A program made the position numbers and the translations under genes. The notes beneath the pieces were generated by a model, which was given only the letters and a program-made list of their open reading frames with translations, searched no databases and was not told where the DNA came from. From Fimbriimonadaceae bacterium (GTDB taxonomy: Bacteria > Armatimonadota > Fimbriimonadia > Fimbriimonadales > Fimbriimonadaceae), in assembly GCA_019187105.1 (NCBI GenBank), contig JABAQM010000001.1:2634734-2698733 (forward strand): a DNA stretch of 64,000 nucleotides. Reading direction: 5' to 3'. Shown one piece after another: positions 8,077-16,535 of this stretch; position 1 is the first letter of the stretch; the number at the start of each line of letters is the position of its first letter.

Positions 8077-8868
8077 ATGAACAACTTCCACTATACGGAT
8101 ACACAGTTTCAGATTCGACCGAATGGCACCCAGGCCACTGCCAAGGAGCCAGCGGAAAACTTGACGACGACGGGAACGTCGCCCAAGGTACCGATCCTTG
8201 TAGTTGAAGACGACCAAGCGATTCGGAGGCTGTTGGCGGCTGCGTTTTCTGACTCCGAATTTCGGCTAGTTGAAGCTGCGACATTCTTGCAGGGACTCGC
8301 CGCCGCAACGAAGGGCCGTCCAGAGGTCATTCTTCTTGACCTGAACCTTCCCGACTTCGATGGCGTGGAATTTGTCCGGCGTGTCCGCACCTGGTCACAG
8401 GTACCGATTATCGTCGTATCTGCAGAGGGGCATGAGGACCGCAAGGTTGACGCCCTTGACGCCGGAGCGGACGACTATGTCACCAAACCGTTCGGAGTTG
8501 CCGAGCTCATGGCGCGCGTTCGCTCATCCTGGCGCCGCTACCAGCGGAGCGGGCTCCCAACCTCGGAGCCAAACATAGAAGTTGGCGATGTCGTGATCAA
8601 TCTGGATACGCGGCAAGTCAAAAAGAACGACGAATTGATCCACCTAACTCCCATTGAATATAACTTATTAGTACTGCTTGCGAAGCACGCAGGGCGCGTC
8701 ATTACTCAGCGCCAGTTATTGACTACAGTTTGGGGTGAAGAATACTCCGAGGAGTCTCAGTATCTGCGAATTTACATTGGGTACCTTCGCAAGAAATTAG
8801 AAGACGATCCCGCCAATCCGAAGCTGGTCATCACCGAGCCTCGAGTGGGATACCGCATTCAGGGCTGA
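8077..8868 (+). CDS. OmpR/KdpE-type response regulator
   Basis: Two-component response regulator: an N-terminal extension of about 38 residues, receiver domain from PILVVEDDQ (residue 39) with phospho-acceptor Asp88 in ILLDLNLPD and the conserved Lys in YVTKPFG, then a winged-helix DNA-binding domain ending GYRIQG. The receiver (VPIIVVSAEGHEDRKVDALDAGADDYVTKP-like region, with DALDAGADDY) is closest in style to KdpE. No kdpABC or paired kinase is adjacent, so it is an orphan. AAGGAG lies only 2 bases before the ATG; the TTG at 8161 is an alternative start and would remove most of the N-terminal extension. Confidence 0.88.
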   Translation: MNNFHYTDTQFQIRPNGTQATAKEPAENLTTTGTSPKVPILVVEDDQAIRRLLAAAFSDSEFRLVEAATFLQGLAAATKGRPEVILLDLNLPDFDGVEFVRRVRTWSQVPIIVVSAEGHEDRKVDALDAGADDYVTKPFGVAELMARVRSSWRRYQRSGLPTSEPNIEVGDVVINLDTRQVKKNDELIHLTPIEYNLLVLLAKHAGRVITQRQLLTTVWGEEYSEESQYLRIYIGYLRKKLEDDPANPKLVITEPRVGYRIQG

Positions 8869-8985
8869 AGCGGCAATTCAGACAATTTTCATATCGCCGA
8901 CGAAGCCTTACTTGCCTTGTTCATAGCATAACTATCGTAACCTGAATACGAAGCGCACCTGTTGCGCATAAGTGCGAGGTAGACG

Positions 8986-9537
8986 ATGACGCTAGATAGA
9001 ATGCGGAAGTTTGACGAGTTTTGCGGAATGGCTTATCAGAAGGCCCTAAGATTCGCCAAAAGTATTGTCAGGGAGCCAGAGGAAGCTGCTGATATCCTGC
9101 AAGAGGCGTTCGTAAAGGCATACCGCGCTTACGAAAAGACCGATGAATTGCCGACGGGACCGAACTGGCTCTATCAGATCATCCGAAGGGTCCACATTGA
9201 CCGAATCAGGGCGCGTAATCGCCGCGTTCAGACCGTATCTCTTCAGGAAACGGCGCTGACCCACCCTGGATTCGAGCCGATCGACCCGGACTCGGACATT
9301 GAACGGACTGTGATGGCTCAGGTCCCCGACACGGAATTCGAAGAGCTTCTTTCGAGCTTGACTCCCGACGAGGAGCGAGCACTCCGCCTCAGTCTCCGGG
9401 AGGATATCACCGACGTCGAAATGGCCCGGCAGATGAACTGCAGCAGAACGTCATTCAAACGCAAGATGGCTGTTGCGCGCCGCAGACTGGTGCAAGCGGT
9501 ACGGACCTCCGGTGCGGTGCCAGCCCCCGGAACATAA
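8986..9537 (+). CDS. RNA polymerase sigma factor, ECF type
   Basis: 183-residue extracytoplasmic-function sigma factor. Region 2 is visible from CGMAYQKALRFAKSIV to QEAFVKAYRAYE and PNWLYQIIRRVHIDRIRARNRR; region 4 from LLSSLTPDEERALRLSL to the helix-turn-helix MNCSRTSFKRKMAVARRRL. The region 4 helix is atypical (TSFKRKM rather than the usual GTVKSRL). No anti-sigma factor gene is next to it; the following genes are small stress-type genes with good ribosome sites, which may be its targets (inference). GAGG lies 6 bases before the ATG at 8986. Confidence 0.85.
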   Translation: MTLDRMRKFDEFCGMAYQKALRFAKSIVREPEEAADILQEAFVKAYRAYEKTDELPTGPNWLYQIIRRVHIDRIRARNRRVQTVSLQETALTHPGFEPIDPDSDIERTVMAQVPDTEFEELLSSLTPDEERALRLSLREDITDVEMARQMNCSRTSFKRKMAVARRRLVQAVRTSGAVPAPGT

Positions 9538-9548
9538 GGAGACTCACC

Positions 9549-9839
9549 ATGAAAACTTTTGAAGAGAAAGACAGTGCCCCCACTTGGATGGCAATCGCTG
9601 TTTCGGCGGCGGTTGGCGCCGCTACCTATCTGATGCTCAAGAAAAAGGGCACTGCGGTCATACCGATGCTCGTCGCTGGTGCACGCAACGGACTGGGCTC
9701 ATTCGCCATGACCAAGCTTGCTACGTCGCCGTTCTTTCGACATTCATACAATCACGAACAGCACCATGATGGTGTCCATAGCAAGCCTGCCGTCAACCAG
9801 CGCAAGCGAACTTCTACGTTCGGTGAGGAGACACGATGA
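9549..9839 (+). CDS. Small predicted membrane protein, unknown function
   Basis: 96 residues with one hydrophobic segment near 13-28 (MAIAVSAAVGAATYLML) followed by a second weaker one (VIPMLVAGARNGLG). The C-terminal third is hydrophilic and His/Lys-rich (HSYNHEQHHDGVHSK). AAGGAG stands 7 bases before the start. It begins 11 bases after the ECF sigma gene and its stop overlaps the next ATG as ATGA, so all three are one operon. No family recognised. Confidence 0.6.
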   Translation: MKTFEEKDSAPTWMAIAVSAAVGAATYLMLKKKGTAVIPMLVAGARNGLGSFAMTKLATSPFFRHSYNHEQHHDGVHSKPAVNQRKRTSTFGEETR

Positions 9840-10357
9840 ACCAAAAGGACGGGCTGCACGAGCTATATATCCACACGCTTCAAGACTCATACAGTGCTGA
9901 GAAGCAAATCACCAACGCACTGCCAAAAGTTATCGATGCCGTTAACGATGGACAGTTGAAGCAGGCACTTTCTTCGCATCTGCAGGAGACGATCGGGCAT
10001 GCAGCTCAAGTCAAGGCCATGATCGAAACCTACGGTGAGGATGCCGATGGTGAAATGTGTGATGGAATGAAGGGCCTCTTGGAAGAGGGCGAATCCATCA
10101 TCAAAGATTTCGACAACGGTCCCGTGCGGGATGCGGCGCTAATCAGCGCTTGTCAAAAGGTCGAGCATTACGAAATGGCTGCGTACGGCACCTTGCGGGT
10201 GTTTGCGTCCCACCTCGGCTACCAGGAAGATATCAACCGCTTATCGGACATCCTGGGCCAGGAATACAATGCGGACGACACACTGACGCAAATTGCCGAA
10301 GGAAGTGTGAACTGGAAGGCTGAAGGCGCCCAAATGCCGAATATGGCGGGAAACTAA
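9836..10357 (+). CDS. YciE/YciF-type ferritin-like protein (DUF892)
   Basis: 173-residue four-helix ferritin-like protein of the YciE/DUF892 family, members of which are induced by osmotic and general stress. Family features: LYIHTLQDSYSAEKQI at the N-terminus, CDGMKGLLEEGESII in the middle, and the ACQKVEHYEMAAYGTL block whose Glu and His residues would bind metal, with QEYNADDTL near the end. Stress role is known for relatives, not shown here. Overlaps the upstream gene by 4 bases, has a GAGGAG site, and is followed after 2 bases by a DUF1328 micro-gene. Confidence 0.88.
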   Translation: MNQKDGLHELYIHTLQDSYSAEKQITNALPKVIDAVNDGQLKQALSSHLQETIGHAAQVKAMIETYGEDADGEMCDGMKGLLEEGESIIKDFDNGPVRDAALISACQKVEHYEMAAYGTLRVFASHLGYQEDINRLSDILGQEYNADDTLTQIAEGSVNWKAEGAQMPNMAGN

Positions 10358-10359
10358 CG

Positions 10360-10524
10360 ATGACTCGATGGGCAGCGCTCTTTTTGGTCGTTGCCATTGT
10401 CGCTGGAATCTTTGGTCTATCTGGTCCGGCGGGAACGTCGACCGGGTTAGCCCAGGCCTTGTTCATCGTTTTCCTGGTCTTTTTCCTCCTCTCGGTTTTC
10501 GTGAGGCGGCAAAGCCAAGCTTAG
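10360..10524 (+). CDS. DUF1328 small membrane protein (YtjA-like)
   Basis: 54-residue hydrophobic micro-protein starting MTRWAALFLVVAIVAGI and ending FFLLSVFVRRQSQA, with two transmembrane helices separated by GLSGPAGTSTGLAQ. This layout (RWA..FLV, an AG.FG turn, AGT..G.A, a second helix, short basic tail) matches the DUF1328/YtjA family, widespread in stress operons. It begins 2 bases after the DUF892 stop, so it belongs to the ECF sigma operon. It is short enough to be missed by standard ORF cut-offs. Confidence 0.8.
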   Translation: MTRWAALFLVVAIVAGIFGLSGPAGTSTGLAQALFIVFLVFFLLSVFVRRQSQA

Positions 10525-10551
10525 CGGTTAATCGGCAGGAGCAAAAAACTC

Positions 10552-10890
10552 ATGTATTCAACAGATCCAAGAGCGACTAAATTCGGCGCACCGTGGCGGC
10601 AAGTCAACTGGGATGAGATGACTTATGACGAGGCCAGCGACTTGCTGACGGAGTATGAGACCGACTTTCGCCAATTCGAGAATGAGAACCGCGAAGGTTT
10701 GAGGGATTGGTGGAACGAGGGAAGGCGTGACATCCAGCGTCAAATGGCGGAAATGCGCGAAAAGCTGGATTCGATTCAGGAGAACGCGCCCGACGCCTGG
10801 GGCGAAATGAAAGACGCCTTTGCCGGAGCCATGTCCGAGCTATCCGAAGGCTACCACCGGACGGTTCGGGAGCTCAGAAAGAAAGTTTAA
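10552..10890 (+). CDS. Acidic coiled-coil-like protein of unknown function
   Basis: 112 residues, strongly helical and charged, with heptad-like spacing from about 25 to 75 (FENENREGLRDWWNEGRRDI, MAEMREKLDSI) and a helical end (YHRTVRELRKKV). AGGAG lies 10 bases before the ATG. No signal peptide or membrane segment, so cytoplasmic. Last gene of the sigma factor operon; a GC-rich hairpin follows. No known family recognised. Confidence 0.65.
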   Translation: MYSTDPRATKFGAPWRQVNWDEMTYDEASDLLTEYETDFRQFENENREGLRDWWNEGRRDIQRQMAEMREKLDSIQENAPDAWGEMKDAFAGAMSELSEGYHRTVRELRKKV

Positions 10891-10921
10891 CGTCCAACTC
10901 CAACCTCCATACACCCCACAA

Positions 10922-10949
10922 TGGCCGGTCCTTCTCTCGGGGCCGGCCA
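10922..10949. terminator. GC-rich hairpin between convergent genes
   Basis: TGGCCGG at 10922-10928 pairs with CCGGCCA at 10943-10949, a 7-bp stem with a 14-base loop, placed exactly between the ends of convergent genes 10890 and 10957. No strong T-tract on either side, so efficiency is uncertain. Confidence 0.45.
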
Positions 10950-10956
10950 CCTCACA

Positions 10957-12852
10957 TTACGAGGATTCCGATGGTCCCTTTTGAGGCCTTTCCGCAATCT
11001 CCATGATCGTGGATATCAGTTGATTGGTGTCAACGGGCTTAGCCAGGAATGAGTCAAATCCGGAAAGGATCGCGCGGTCTCGATCCTCGTGCCCGGTAAA
11101 GGCGGTTAGCGCAATAGCGGGGACTTTGGCGACCGCAGGATCGTCATGGGCACGAAGCCTCTGGATGAACGTGAAGCCATCCATTTCTGGCATCCCGAGG
11201 TCGCTGAGCACGACGCTGGGTTTGGTCGACTCCAGTAGTTGGAGACCGGCTTGACCGCTACCTGTGGCGGTCACGGTGGCGCCGTGGATGGACAACAGTT
11301 TTTCGACGACGCGCCGGGTCGCCTCATCGTCTTCGACCACGAGGACACGCATGCCTGCCATAGACCTCGGCGTGCCGTTCTGTACTTGTCCCTTAGGGGA
11401 TGAAACCTCGGCAATGGGTAGCCGAACGGTGAAGGTCGCCCCCTTTCCCTTGCCGTCGCTTTGGGCCGTTACCGTACCGCCGTGAGCCTCGACGAGTTGG
11501 CGGACGATCGCCAGACCAAGACCCAAGCCGCCGTGCCGGCGAGAAATCGTGGGGTGGCCCTGTCGAAACCGATTGAAGATCACGGGAAGGACCTCCGGTT
11601 CGATTCCTTGCCCGTCATCGGTTACCGTAATGACGGCGATTCTCCCCTCCCTCTTGCAGCCCAGACTCACGTGTCCCCCCTCGTTGGTGAACTTGAGCCC
11701 ATTGGTTACAAGGTTCGAGATGACCTGGTGGAGGCGGCCGGCATCGGCTCGGACGAGAACTCCCTGATCGCACGCATCGCACGAAAGGGTCCGCTCGTTC
11801 AGCATGGCGGTCGGAGCTTGCTCCCGAACCACCGCCTGCAATTGCTCCCCGAGGTCGACAATCTCCTTATGCAGGGCGAGATTTCCCGTAACGATGCGGC
11901 TCATATCGAGCAGGTCGTCAATGAGCTGGGCCTGAACTTTGGCAGCCCGGTCAATCGCGGTGAGGCCCTCGCCAAGAAACGGTTGAGGATCGCTTGCGCT
12001 GCAAAGGATCTCGGTCCATCCGAGGATAGCCGTCATCGGTGTGCGCAGCTCGTGGGACAGCATGGCAACGAAGTCATCCTTTGAACGATTGCGTTGCTCG
12101 GCGTCGCTGCGCTTGGCACGCTCGTGGGCAAGCGCCCTTTCTCGAGTCCTCTCGAGTTCGTGCTGAGCGGTGATGTCCTGGATGAAGACAGGTATCCGCT
12201 CCAAATCAGGCGATGCGAACACCCGAAACTGGTACCACTGGCTGTCAGCACTGGCAGGTAGATCGATCGTCACCGGCAGACTCGTCGTGAACGATCGTTC
12301 CATGAGTTTTCTCACCGAGGGCTGAAGGTGGGCGGAGAAAACCTCCCAAATCGGTCGGCCCACCACTTCGCTTTCCTCACGCTCGATGAGCCGCAAAGCA
12401 GCCGGATTGACCATCTGGATTTGCCAGTGTTTGTCGATCATGAAGAAGCCGTCGGAGATCCGATTGAGCACTTCCGAAAGTCGCTCTTCCGTTTCCAGCT
12501 TCTGCAAGTTAGAGCGACGCTCCGACTCTCGCCGTCTTATCGCGATCTCGCAGATGACCGCGACCAGCATCCATGTTGCGATGAACGACGTAATGTTGAC
12601 CGGCGATAGCACTCGCGACGAGGGTTGGACAAAGAAGAACGTTCCGCAAAGGATCCCCAGGCTAAGCGCCAGGAGACCCGGAAGAAAGCCGCCGGTAAGT
12701 GCCGCCGCAGCAATGGGCACGCCAAAGAAGATGAAAGCGGCTTGCTCACCTACTTGTCCTGCGATCGAAAAGCGGAAACCTGCAACCAGGGCCGTTCCAA
12801 GGACGGCGATTGCATATGGGCCGTAACGCCTTAATTGCTGGGCCTTAGACAT
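10957..12852 (-). CDS. Hybrid sensor histidine kinase (DUF4118-PAS-HisKA-HATPase-REC)
   Basis: 631-residue membrane hybrid kinase. Residues about 10-105 hold four hydrophobic helices of the KdpD-type DUF4118 kind (FFGVPIAAAALTGGFLPG, then FFFVQPSS). A PAS domain covers about 120-230 (ISDGFFMIDKHWQIQMVNPA). The dimerisation helix has phospho-acceptor His267 in MLSHELRTPMTAILG; the ATPase core shows the N box (LVTNGLKF), DDGQGI and GGLGLGLAI. The C-terminal receiver (about 500-620) has VLVVEDDEAT and the acceptor Asp in VVLSDLGMPEMDG. No partner output regulator is adjacent; the KdpE-like orphan at 8077 is the nearest. Confidence 0.92.
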   Translation of the reverse strand: MSKAQQLRRYGPYAIAVLGTALVAGFRFSIAGQVGEQAAFIFFGVPIAAAALTGGFLPGLLALSLGILCGTFFFVQPSSRVLSPVNITSFIATWMLVAVICEIAIRRRESERRSNLQKLETEERLSEVLNRISDGFFMIDKHWQIQMVNPAALRLIEREESEVVGRPIWEVFSAHLQPSVRKLMERSFTTSLPVTIDLPASADSQWYQFRVFASPDLERIPVFIQDITAQHELERTRERALAHERAKRSDAEQRNRSKDDFVAMLSHELRTPMTAILGWTEILCSASDPQPFLGEGLTAIDRAAKVQAQLIDDLLDMSRIVTGNLALHKEIVDLGEQLQAVVREQAPTAMLNERTLSCDACDQGVLVRADAGRLHQVISNLVTNGLKFTNEGGHVSLGCKREGRIAVITVTDDGQGIEPEVLPVIFNRFRQGHPTISRRHGGLGLGLAIVRQLVEAHGGTVTAQSDGKGKGATFTVRLPIAEVSSPKGQVQNGTPRSMAGMRVLVVEDDEATRRVVEKLLSIHGATVTATGSGQAGLQLLESTKPSVVLSDLGMPEMDGFTFIQRLRAHDDPAVAKVPAIALTAFTGHEDRDRAILSGFDSFLAKPVDTNQLISTIMEIAERPQKGPSESS

Positions 12853-13055
12853 ACGGTCACTGTAGAGCCTATCGGGCGAATCATATGAGACCTATAAGAA
12901 TGAGCCTCGCCGGATAGGGTAGGCATAAATACAGGACGGCGACTGCCTCAGGCTGGTTCCACCTATGACTTTTATATGAACGCATTCCGGGCTCTTCTGT
13001 CAGATTTACCGGCAATTTCGTATTAGGGAAAGTACCGCCAGACGGAGGAGTTCCG

Positions 13056-13457
13056 ATGAAGAAGCTCACTTTTCCCCTCATAGCGGGGTTATTTGCCATT
13101 CTGCTTGGATGCGCAAATACCGTTGAAGGGGTCAAGAAGGATGCCGAGGAGGCCTCTAGGTCTACAGAGAAAACCATGGAAAAAACCTCAGAACAAATGG
13201 GTGAAACGGCTCGGGACATTGGGGCTGCTGCTACCTTGACACCCCTCATCAAGAATGCGATTATCGCAGATCCGACACTCAACGACTCCGGCAACAACAT
13301 CAATGTCGAGACGACAGAAGAGAAGGTCACCTTAAAAGGTCATGTCAGGACAACCGAAATGAAGATGCTTGCCCAAAGCATCGCCGAACGGACCCTGCTT
13401 GACAAGAAAGCAACCCAGACCGTCGATAACCAGCTCGAAATACGCCCCTCTTCCTGA
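13056..13457 (+). CDS. BON-domain lipoprotein
   Basis: 133 residues. Signal peptide with lipobox: MKKLTFPLIAGLFAILLGC, so lipidation is expected at Cys19 and the protein is anchored to an envelope membrane. A Lys/Glu-rich linker (EGVKKDAEEASRSTEKTMEK) resembles entericidin-like and YMGG stalks. From about 60 on follows one BON domain (LTPLIKNAIIADPTL to VTLKGHVRTTEMKMLAQSIAE to VDNQLEI). BON proteins such as OsmY act in envelope stress. GGAGGAG precedes the ATG by 6 bases. Confidence 0.85.
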   Translation: MKKLTFPLIAGLFAILLGCANTVEGVKKDAEEASRSTEKTMEKTSEQMGETARDIGAAATLTPLIKNAIIADPTLNDSGNNINVETTEEKVTLKGHVRTTEMKMLAQSIAERTLLDKKATQTVDNQLEIRPSS

Positions 13458-13502
13458 CGTTCCCAACGTGAGGTCCAACCGGTAATTCGGAACAAAAACA
13501 AA

Positions 13503-14132
13503 ATGAAGAATAACATACATGTTGCGTTTAGAACGCATGAGGCCGCCTCACGGGCGGTCGGCGCGCTACTAGATCACGGTGTCGACGCACACGACATCAG
13601 CGTTTACGTCAAGAACATGCCGCAAGCTTGGGAGCAGCCTTCGACAACCGGAACAGAAGTCGAATCGAAGGCAACCGAGGGCATAACAGTGACGACGGCA
13701 GCCGATGCCGTCGAAGGAGCGACCAAGGGCGCGGGAATCGGCCTCGGTATTGGCGTGTTGGCGGCCTTGGCCTCCGTGATGGTCCCGGGAGTCGGATTTG
13801 TTCTCGGCGGCGCTGCCTTGGGTACTGCTGTGGGTGGTGCTGTGGCGACGACCGCAGCCGGAGCCATTGCCGGCGGAGCCTACGGCTACCTCAAGGATCA
13901 GGGCATCGATGAGGAGGCAGCCCGCTACTTATCGAACCATTTGGAAACCGGCGGCGTACTAGTAAGTGTCTCCGGCCCTAGCAACAACGTCTCGATCGAC
14001 ACGATTCAGAAGGTCCTTACAAAATATACGGAACAGCAATACGCTGTTGCCGATATTCGCGAGGGTGACGAAAGGCCCGCAGAAGAGGCCATGAATCCTC
14101 AGATCTTCGTTACACCGCAACGCCCTGTCTAG
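13503..14132 (+). CDS. Glycine-zipper membrane protein with YflT-like N-terminus
   Basis: 209 residues. The N-terminal 40 (NNIHVAFRTHEAASRAVGALLDHGVDAHDISV) has the fold pattern of the YflT/GSP17M general stress domain. Residues about 78-130 form a Gly/Ala-rich hydrophobic region (GLGIGVLAALASVMVPGVGF, GGAALGTAVGGAVATTAAG), a glycine zipper likely to sit in a membrane. A second alpha-beta stretch follows (DEEAARYLSNHLETGGVLVSVSG). Probably a stress-induced envelope protein; exact role unknown. A strong hairpin stands downstream. Confidence 0.65.
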   Translation: MKNNIHVAFRTHEAASRAVGALLDHGVDAHDISVYVKNMPQAWEQPSTTGTEVESKATEGITVTTAADAVEGATKGAGIGLGIGVLAALASVMVPGVGFVLGGAALGTAVGGAVATTAAGAIAGGAYGYLKDQGIDEEAARYLSNHLETGGVLVSVSGPSNNVSIDTIQKVLTKYTEQQYAVADIREGDERPAEEAMNPQIFVTPQRPV

Positions 14133-14149
14133 GGCTTACTGCCCAACGG

Positions 14150-14224
14150 TCCGCGCCCCAGCCGTTTGCCTTACTCCTCCCGGCAGCAAGGGGCGCGGAT
14201 CCACATCCGTTGATTTGGTTTTTT
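14150..14224 (+). terminator. Strong hairpin with distal T-run (probable terminator)
   Basis: TCCGCGCCCC at 14150-14159 pairs perfectly with GGGGCGCGGA at 14190-14199 (10 bp, 30-base loop). A run of six T lies at 14219-14224, 19 bases after the stem, which is far for a classical terminator; it may instead be part of the 5' region of the gene at 14250. Confidence 0.5.
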
Positions 14225-14249
14225 GGATTGCGTTTGAGAGAAGTTTTCT

Positions 14250-16535
14250 ATGAAAAAAAGTGGAGTGTCAAGAATTGTAGTGCTCGGATCCTATGTGCCG
14301 CGTCAATGCGGGATCGCGACGTTTACCTGCGACCTGTTACATGCCATGGCGGCGCACGGCCATCACGTGGAAGCGATTGCCGTTGAAGATCACTACGGTG
14401 CCTATCAGTATCCGCTTGAAGTCACATACAAAATTCGACAGCACGAGTTAGCCGAATACATTGGTGCCGCCTCGTGGATCGATCGGCGAAACTTCGACTA
14501 CGTCTCCGTCCAGCACGAATTCGGAATCTATGGTGGGCAATCCGGAAGCTACCTGCTGGAGTTGCTCAAGAGGGTCAACATGCCGATTGTCCCCACCTTG
14601 CACACAATTCTCGAAGAGCCTTCTGCGGACCAGCGGAGGGTTTTTGAGGAACTCATGGATCTCAGCGACAAAGTTGTCTGCATGAGCAAGAAGGGGGCAC
14701 AGTTGCTCGAGACCGTTTACGGCGTAGACTCGGCAAAGGTCGAAGTCATTCCCCACGGCATTCCGTCGGTAGACATAAAGTCCGTTTACCGAGCGAAGGC
14801 GTCGCTAGGGTACCGGGATGAGCGGGTTCTGTTTACGTTTGGACTGCTTTCGCCAGACAAGGGCGTCGAGGACGTCATCTCGGCGATGCCGGATATCGTT
14901 CGGGAGCATCCAAATACGGTCTATTCAGTGGTTGGTGCAACCCACCCCCAGATCCGCGCAGCTCACGGCGAATCCTATCGGGATTCTTTGGTGAGGCTTG
15001 CGTCCGATATCGGCATGGCCGACCACGTTCGATTTGAGAACAACTACGTTTCGCTCGACGAGCTGACTACCCGCCTCCATGCTTGTGATATCTACATCAC
15101 CCCCTATCGAAAGAGGCAGCAGATTACGTCCGGAACGCTGGCCTATGCTTACGGGTGCGGCAATGCCGTGATATCGACTCCTTACTGGCACGCCTCCGAG
15201 CTATTGGCAGCTGGCCGGGGCGTGCTGGTTCCCTTTAACTGTCCAAAATCGATCGCTTTCGAGTCCTGTCGCCTCTTGAGCGATGACCATCGGTTGGGCC
15301 AAATCCAGAAGGCGGCGTTCGAAGCCGGCAAGGAAATGCAGTGGCCGGAAGTTGGAAAACGCTACGCCGAGGCCTTTCGGTCGATTGAGCGGCGCCCAGC
15401 TTCGATCGTGAACCTTGGCGATCGAATCCCCTTATCAGAGGAGCTCGTCGTCGAGGAGGCGATTCCCGGTCTGAACTATCTCGTCGGGCTCACGGATCGC
15501 GTTGGCATCCTGCAGCACTCGACGTACGGCATCCCTAACCGGCACGAGGGATACTGTTTGGACGACTGCTCAAGAGCTGCTCTCGTGTTGTCTCGGGTCT
15601 TGACGCTGCAAAACACAAGCGACGACGTCAGGAGGGCCCTCGATACCAATCTCGCCTTCATTGGGCATGCGCTAGATCCCACCACGAGGCAATTCAGGAA
15701 CTTCATGGCTTTCGATGGAACGTGGCTTGGAGAGCCGGTTTCCTCGGACGCGATCGGACGAGCGGTCTGGTCGCTCGGTACCATCGCGGCGAAGGACGTT
15801 TCCTCAAACCGGCGACAATACGCCAGAGCGATGCTTTCTGCGTCAAAGCACGCGATGCAATCGGTCACGAGCTTGCGGGGCAAGGCCCTTTTGATCCTTG
15901 GTCTGCTCGAGTGTGCCCGCGCCGACATAAGAGAATTCGAGTCGATCAGAATGTCGTTGGTGAGGGAACTGTCCGACCTCTGGCAAGCGCACGCCGATAA
16001 AGAGTGGCCTTGGATCGAAAGCGTCCTGCTCTACGACAACGCCTTGCTGCCGCATGCCCTGATCGCGGCCGGTTCACACGATGCGGATTACGAACTTCTG
16101 GATAAGGGTCTGGTGGCTCTGGACTGGCTGTGCGATATCCAGTCCACACCAATCGGGACGTTTCGGCCCATCGGCAGCGACTCCTTCTACTCCCGTGGCT
16201 GCCAGCGGTGCAACTTTGACCAGCAGCCGCTCGAGGCGTGGACGGTTATCGAAGCCTGCCTGGCCGCCTACCATGCCACACAGGACGAACGATGGCTGGT
16301 TTCAGGTGGTAGCGCATACCAGTGGTACCACGGGAGGAATGACCTGGAAGTTTCAATGGTTGACCCAGAAACGGGTGGTTGCTACGATGGCCTCACTCCA
16401 TACGGACCGAATCGGAACCAAGGCGCAGAAGCCGTTATAAGTCTTGTAGGTGCGAAGACCGCACTGGCGCTGGCCAACGTCAGCGTCCCAGTTTATTCTG
16501 CTACACAATCCATGACGGTGTTTGACGTTGCATGA
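14250..16535 (+). CDS. GT4-family glycosyltransferase with C-terminal alpha-barrel domain
   Basis: 761 residues, two parts. Residues 1 to about 380 form a GT-B glycosyltransferase of the GT4 kind (PRQCGIATFTCDLLHAM at the nucleotide-binding loop start, VSVQHEFGIYGG, IPHGIPSVDI, FGLLSPDKGVEDVI, and TSGTLAYAYGCGNAVISTPYWHASE near the sugar donor site). Residues about 390-755 are helical with YCLDDCSRAALVL, SRGCQRCNFDQQPLEAW and TGGCYDGLTP, as in (alpha/alpha)6-barrel glycosidase-like domains. Its stop overlaps a GH130 gene by 4 bases, so both act on the same, probably mannose-containing, glycan (inference). Confidence 0.85.
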   Translation: MKKSGVSRIVVLGSYVPRQCGIATFTCDLLHAMAAHGHHVEAIAVEDHYGAYQYPLEVTYKIRQHELAEYIGAASWIDRRNFDYVSVQHEFGIYGGQSGSYLLELLKRVNMPIVPTLHTILEEPSADQRRVFEELMDLSDKVVCMSKKGAQLLETVYGVDSAKVEVIPHGIPSVDIKSVYRAKASLGYRDERVLFTFGLLSPDKGVEDVISAMPDIVREHPNTVYSVVGATHPQIRAAHGESYRDSLVRLASDIGMADHVRFENNYVSLDELTTRLHACDIYITPYRKRQQITSGTLAYAYGCGNAVISTPYWHASELLAAGRGVLVPFNCPKSIAFESCRLLSDDHRLGQIQKAAFEAGKEMQWPEVGKRYAEAFRSIERRPASIVNLGDRIPLSEELVVEEAIPGLNYLVGLTDRVGILQHSTYGIPNRHEGYCLDDCSRAALVLSRVLTLQNTSDDVRRALDTNLAFIGHALDPTTRQFRNFMAFDGTWLGEPVSSDAIGRAVWSLGTIAAKDVSSNRRQYARAMLSASKHAMQSVTSLRGKALLILGLLECARADIREFESIRMSLVRELSDLWQAHADKEWPWIESVLLYDNALLPHALIAAGSHDADYELLDKGLVALDWLCDIQSTPIGTFRPIGSDSFYSRGCQRCNFDQQPLEAWTVIEACLAAYHATQDERWLVSGGSAYQWYHGRNDLEVSMVDPETGGCYDGLTPYGPNRNQGAEAVISLVGAKTALALANVSVPVYSATQSMTVFDVA

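Noticed and set aside
11461-12084. Open frame of 207 codons on the plus strand inside the hybrid kinase gene
   Set aside because: It is antisense to a strongly supported kinase; no domain pattern or ribosome site.
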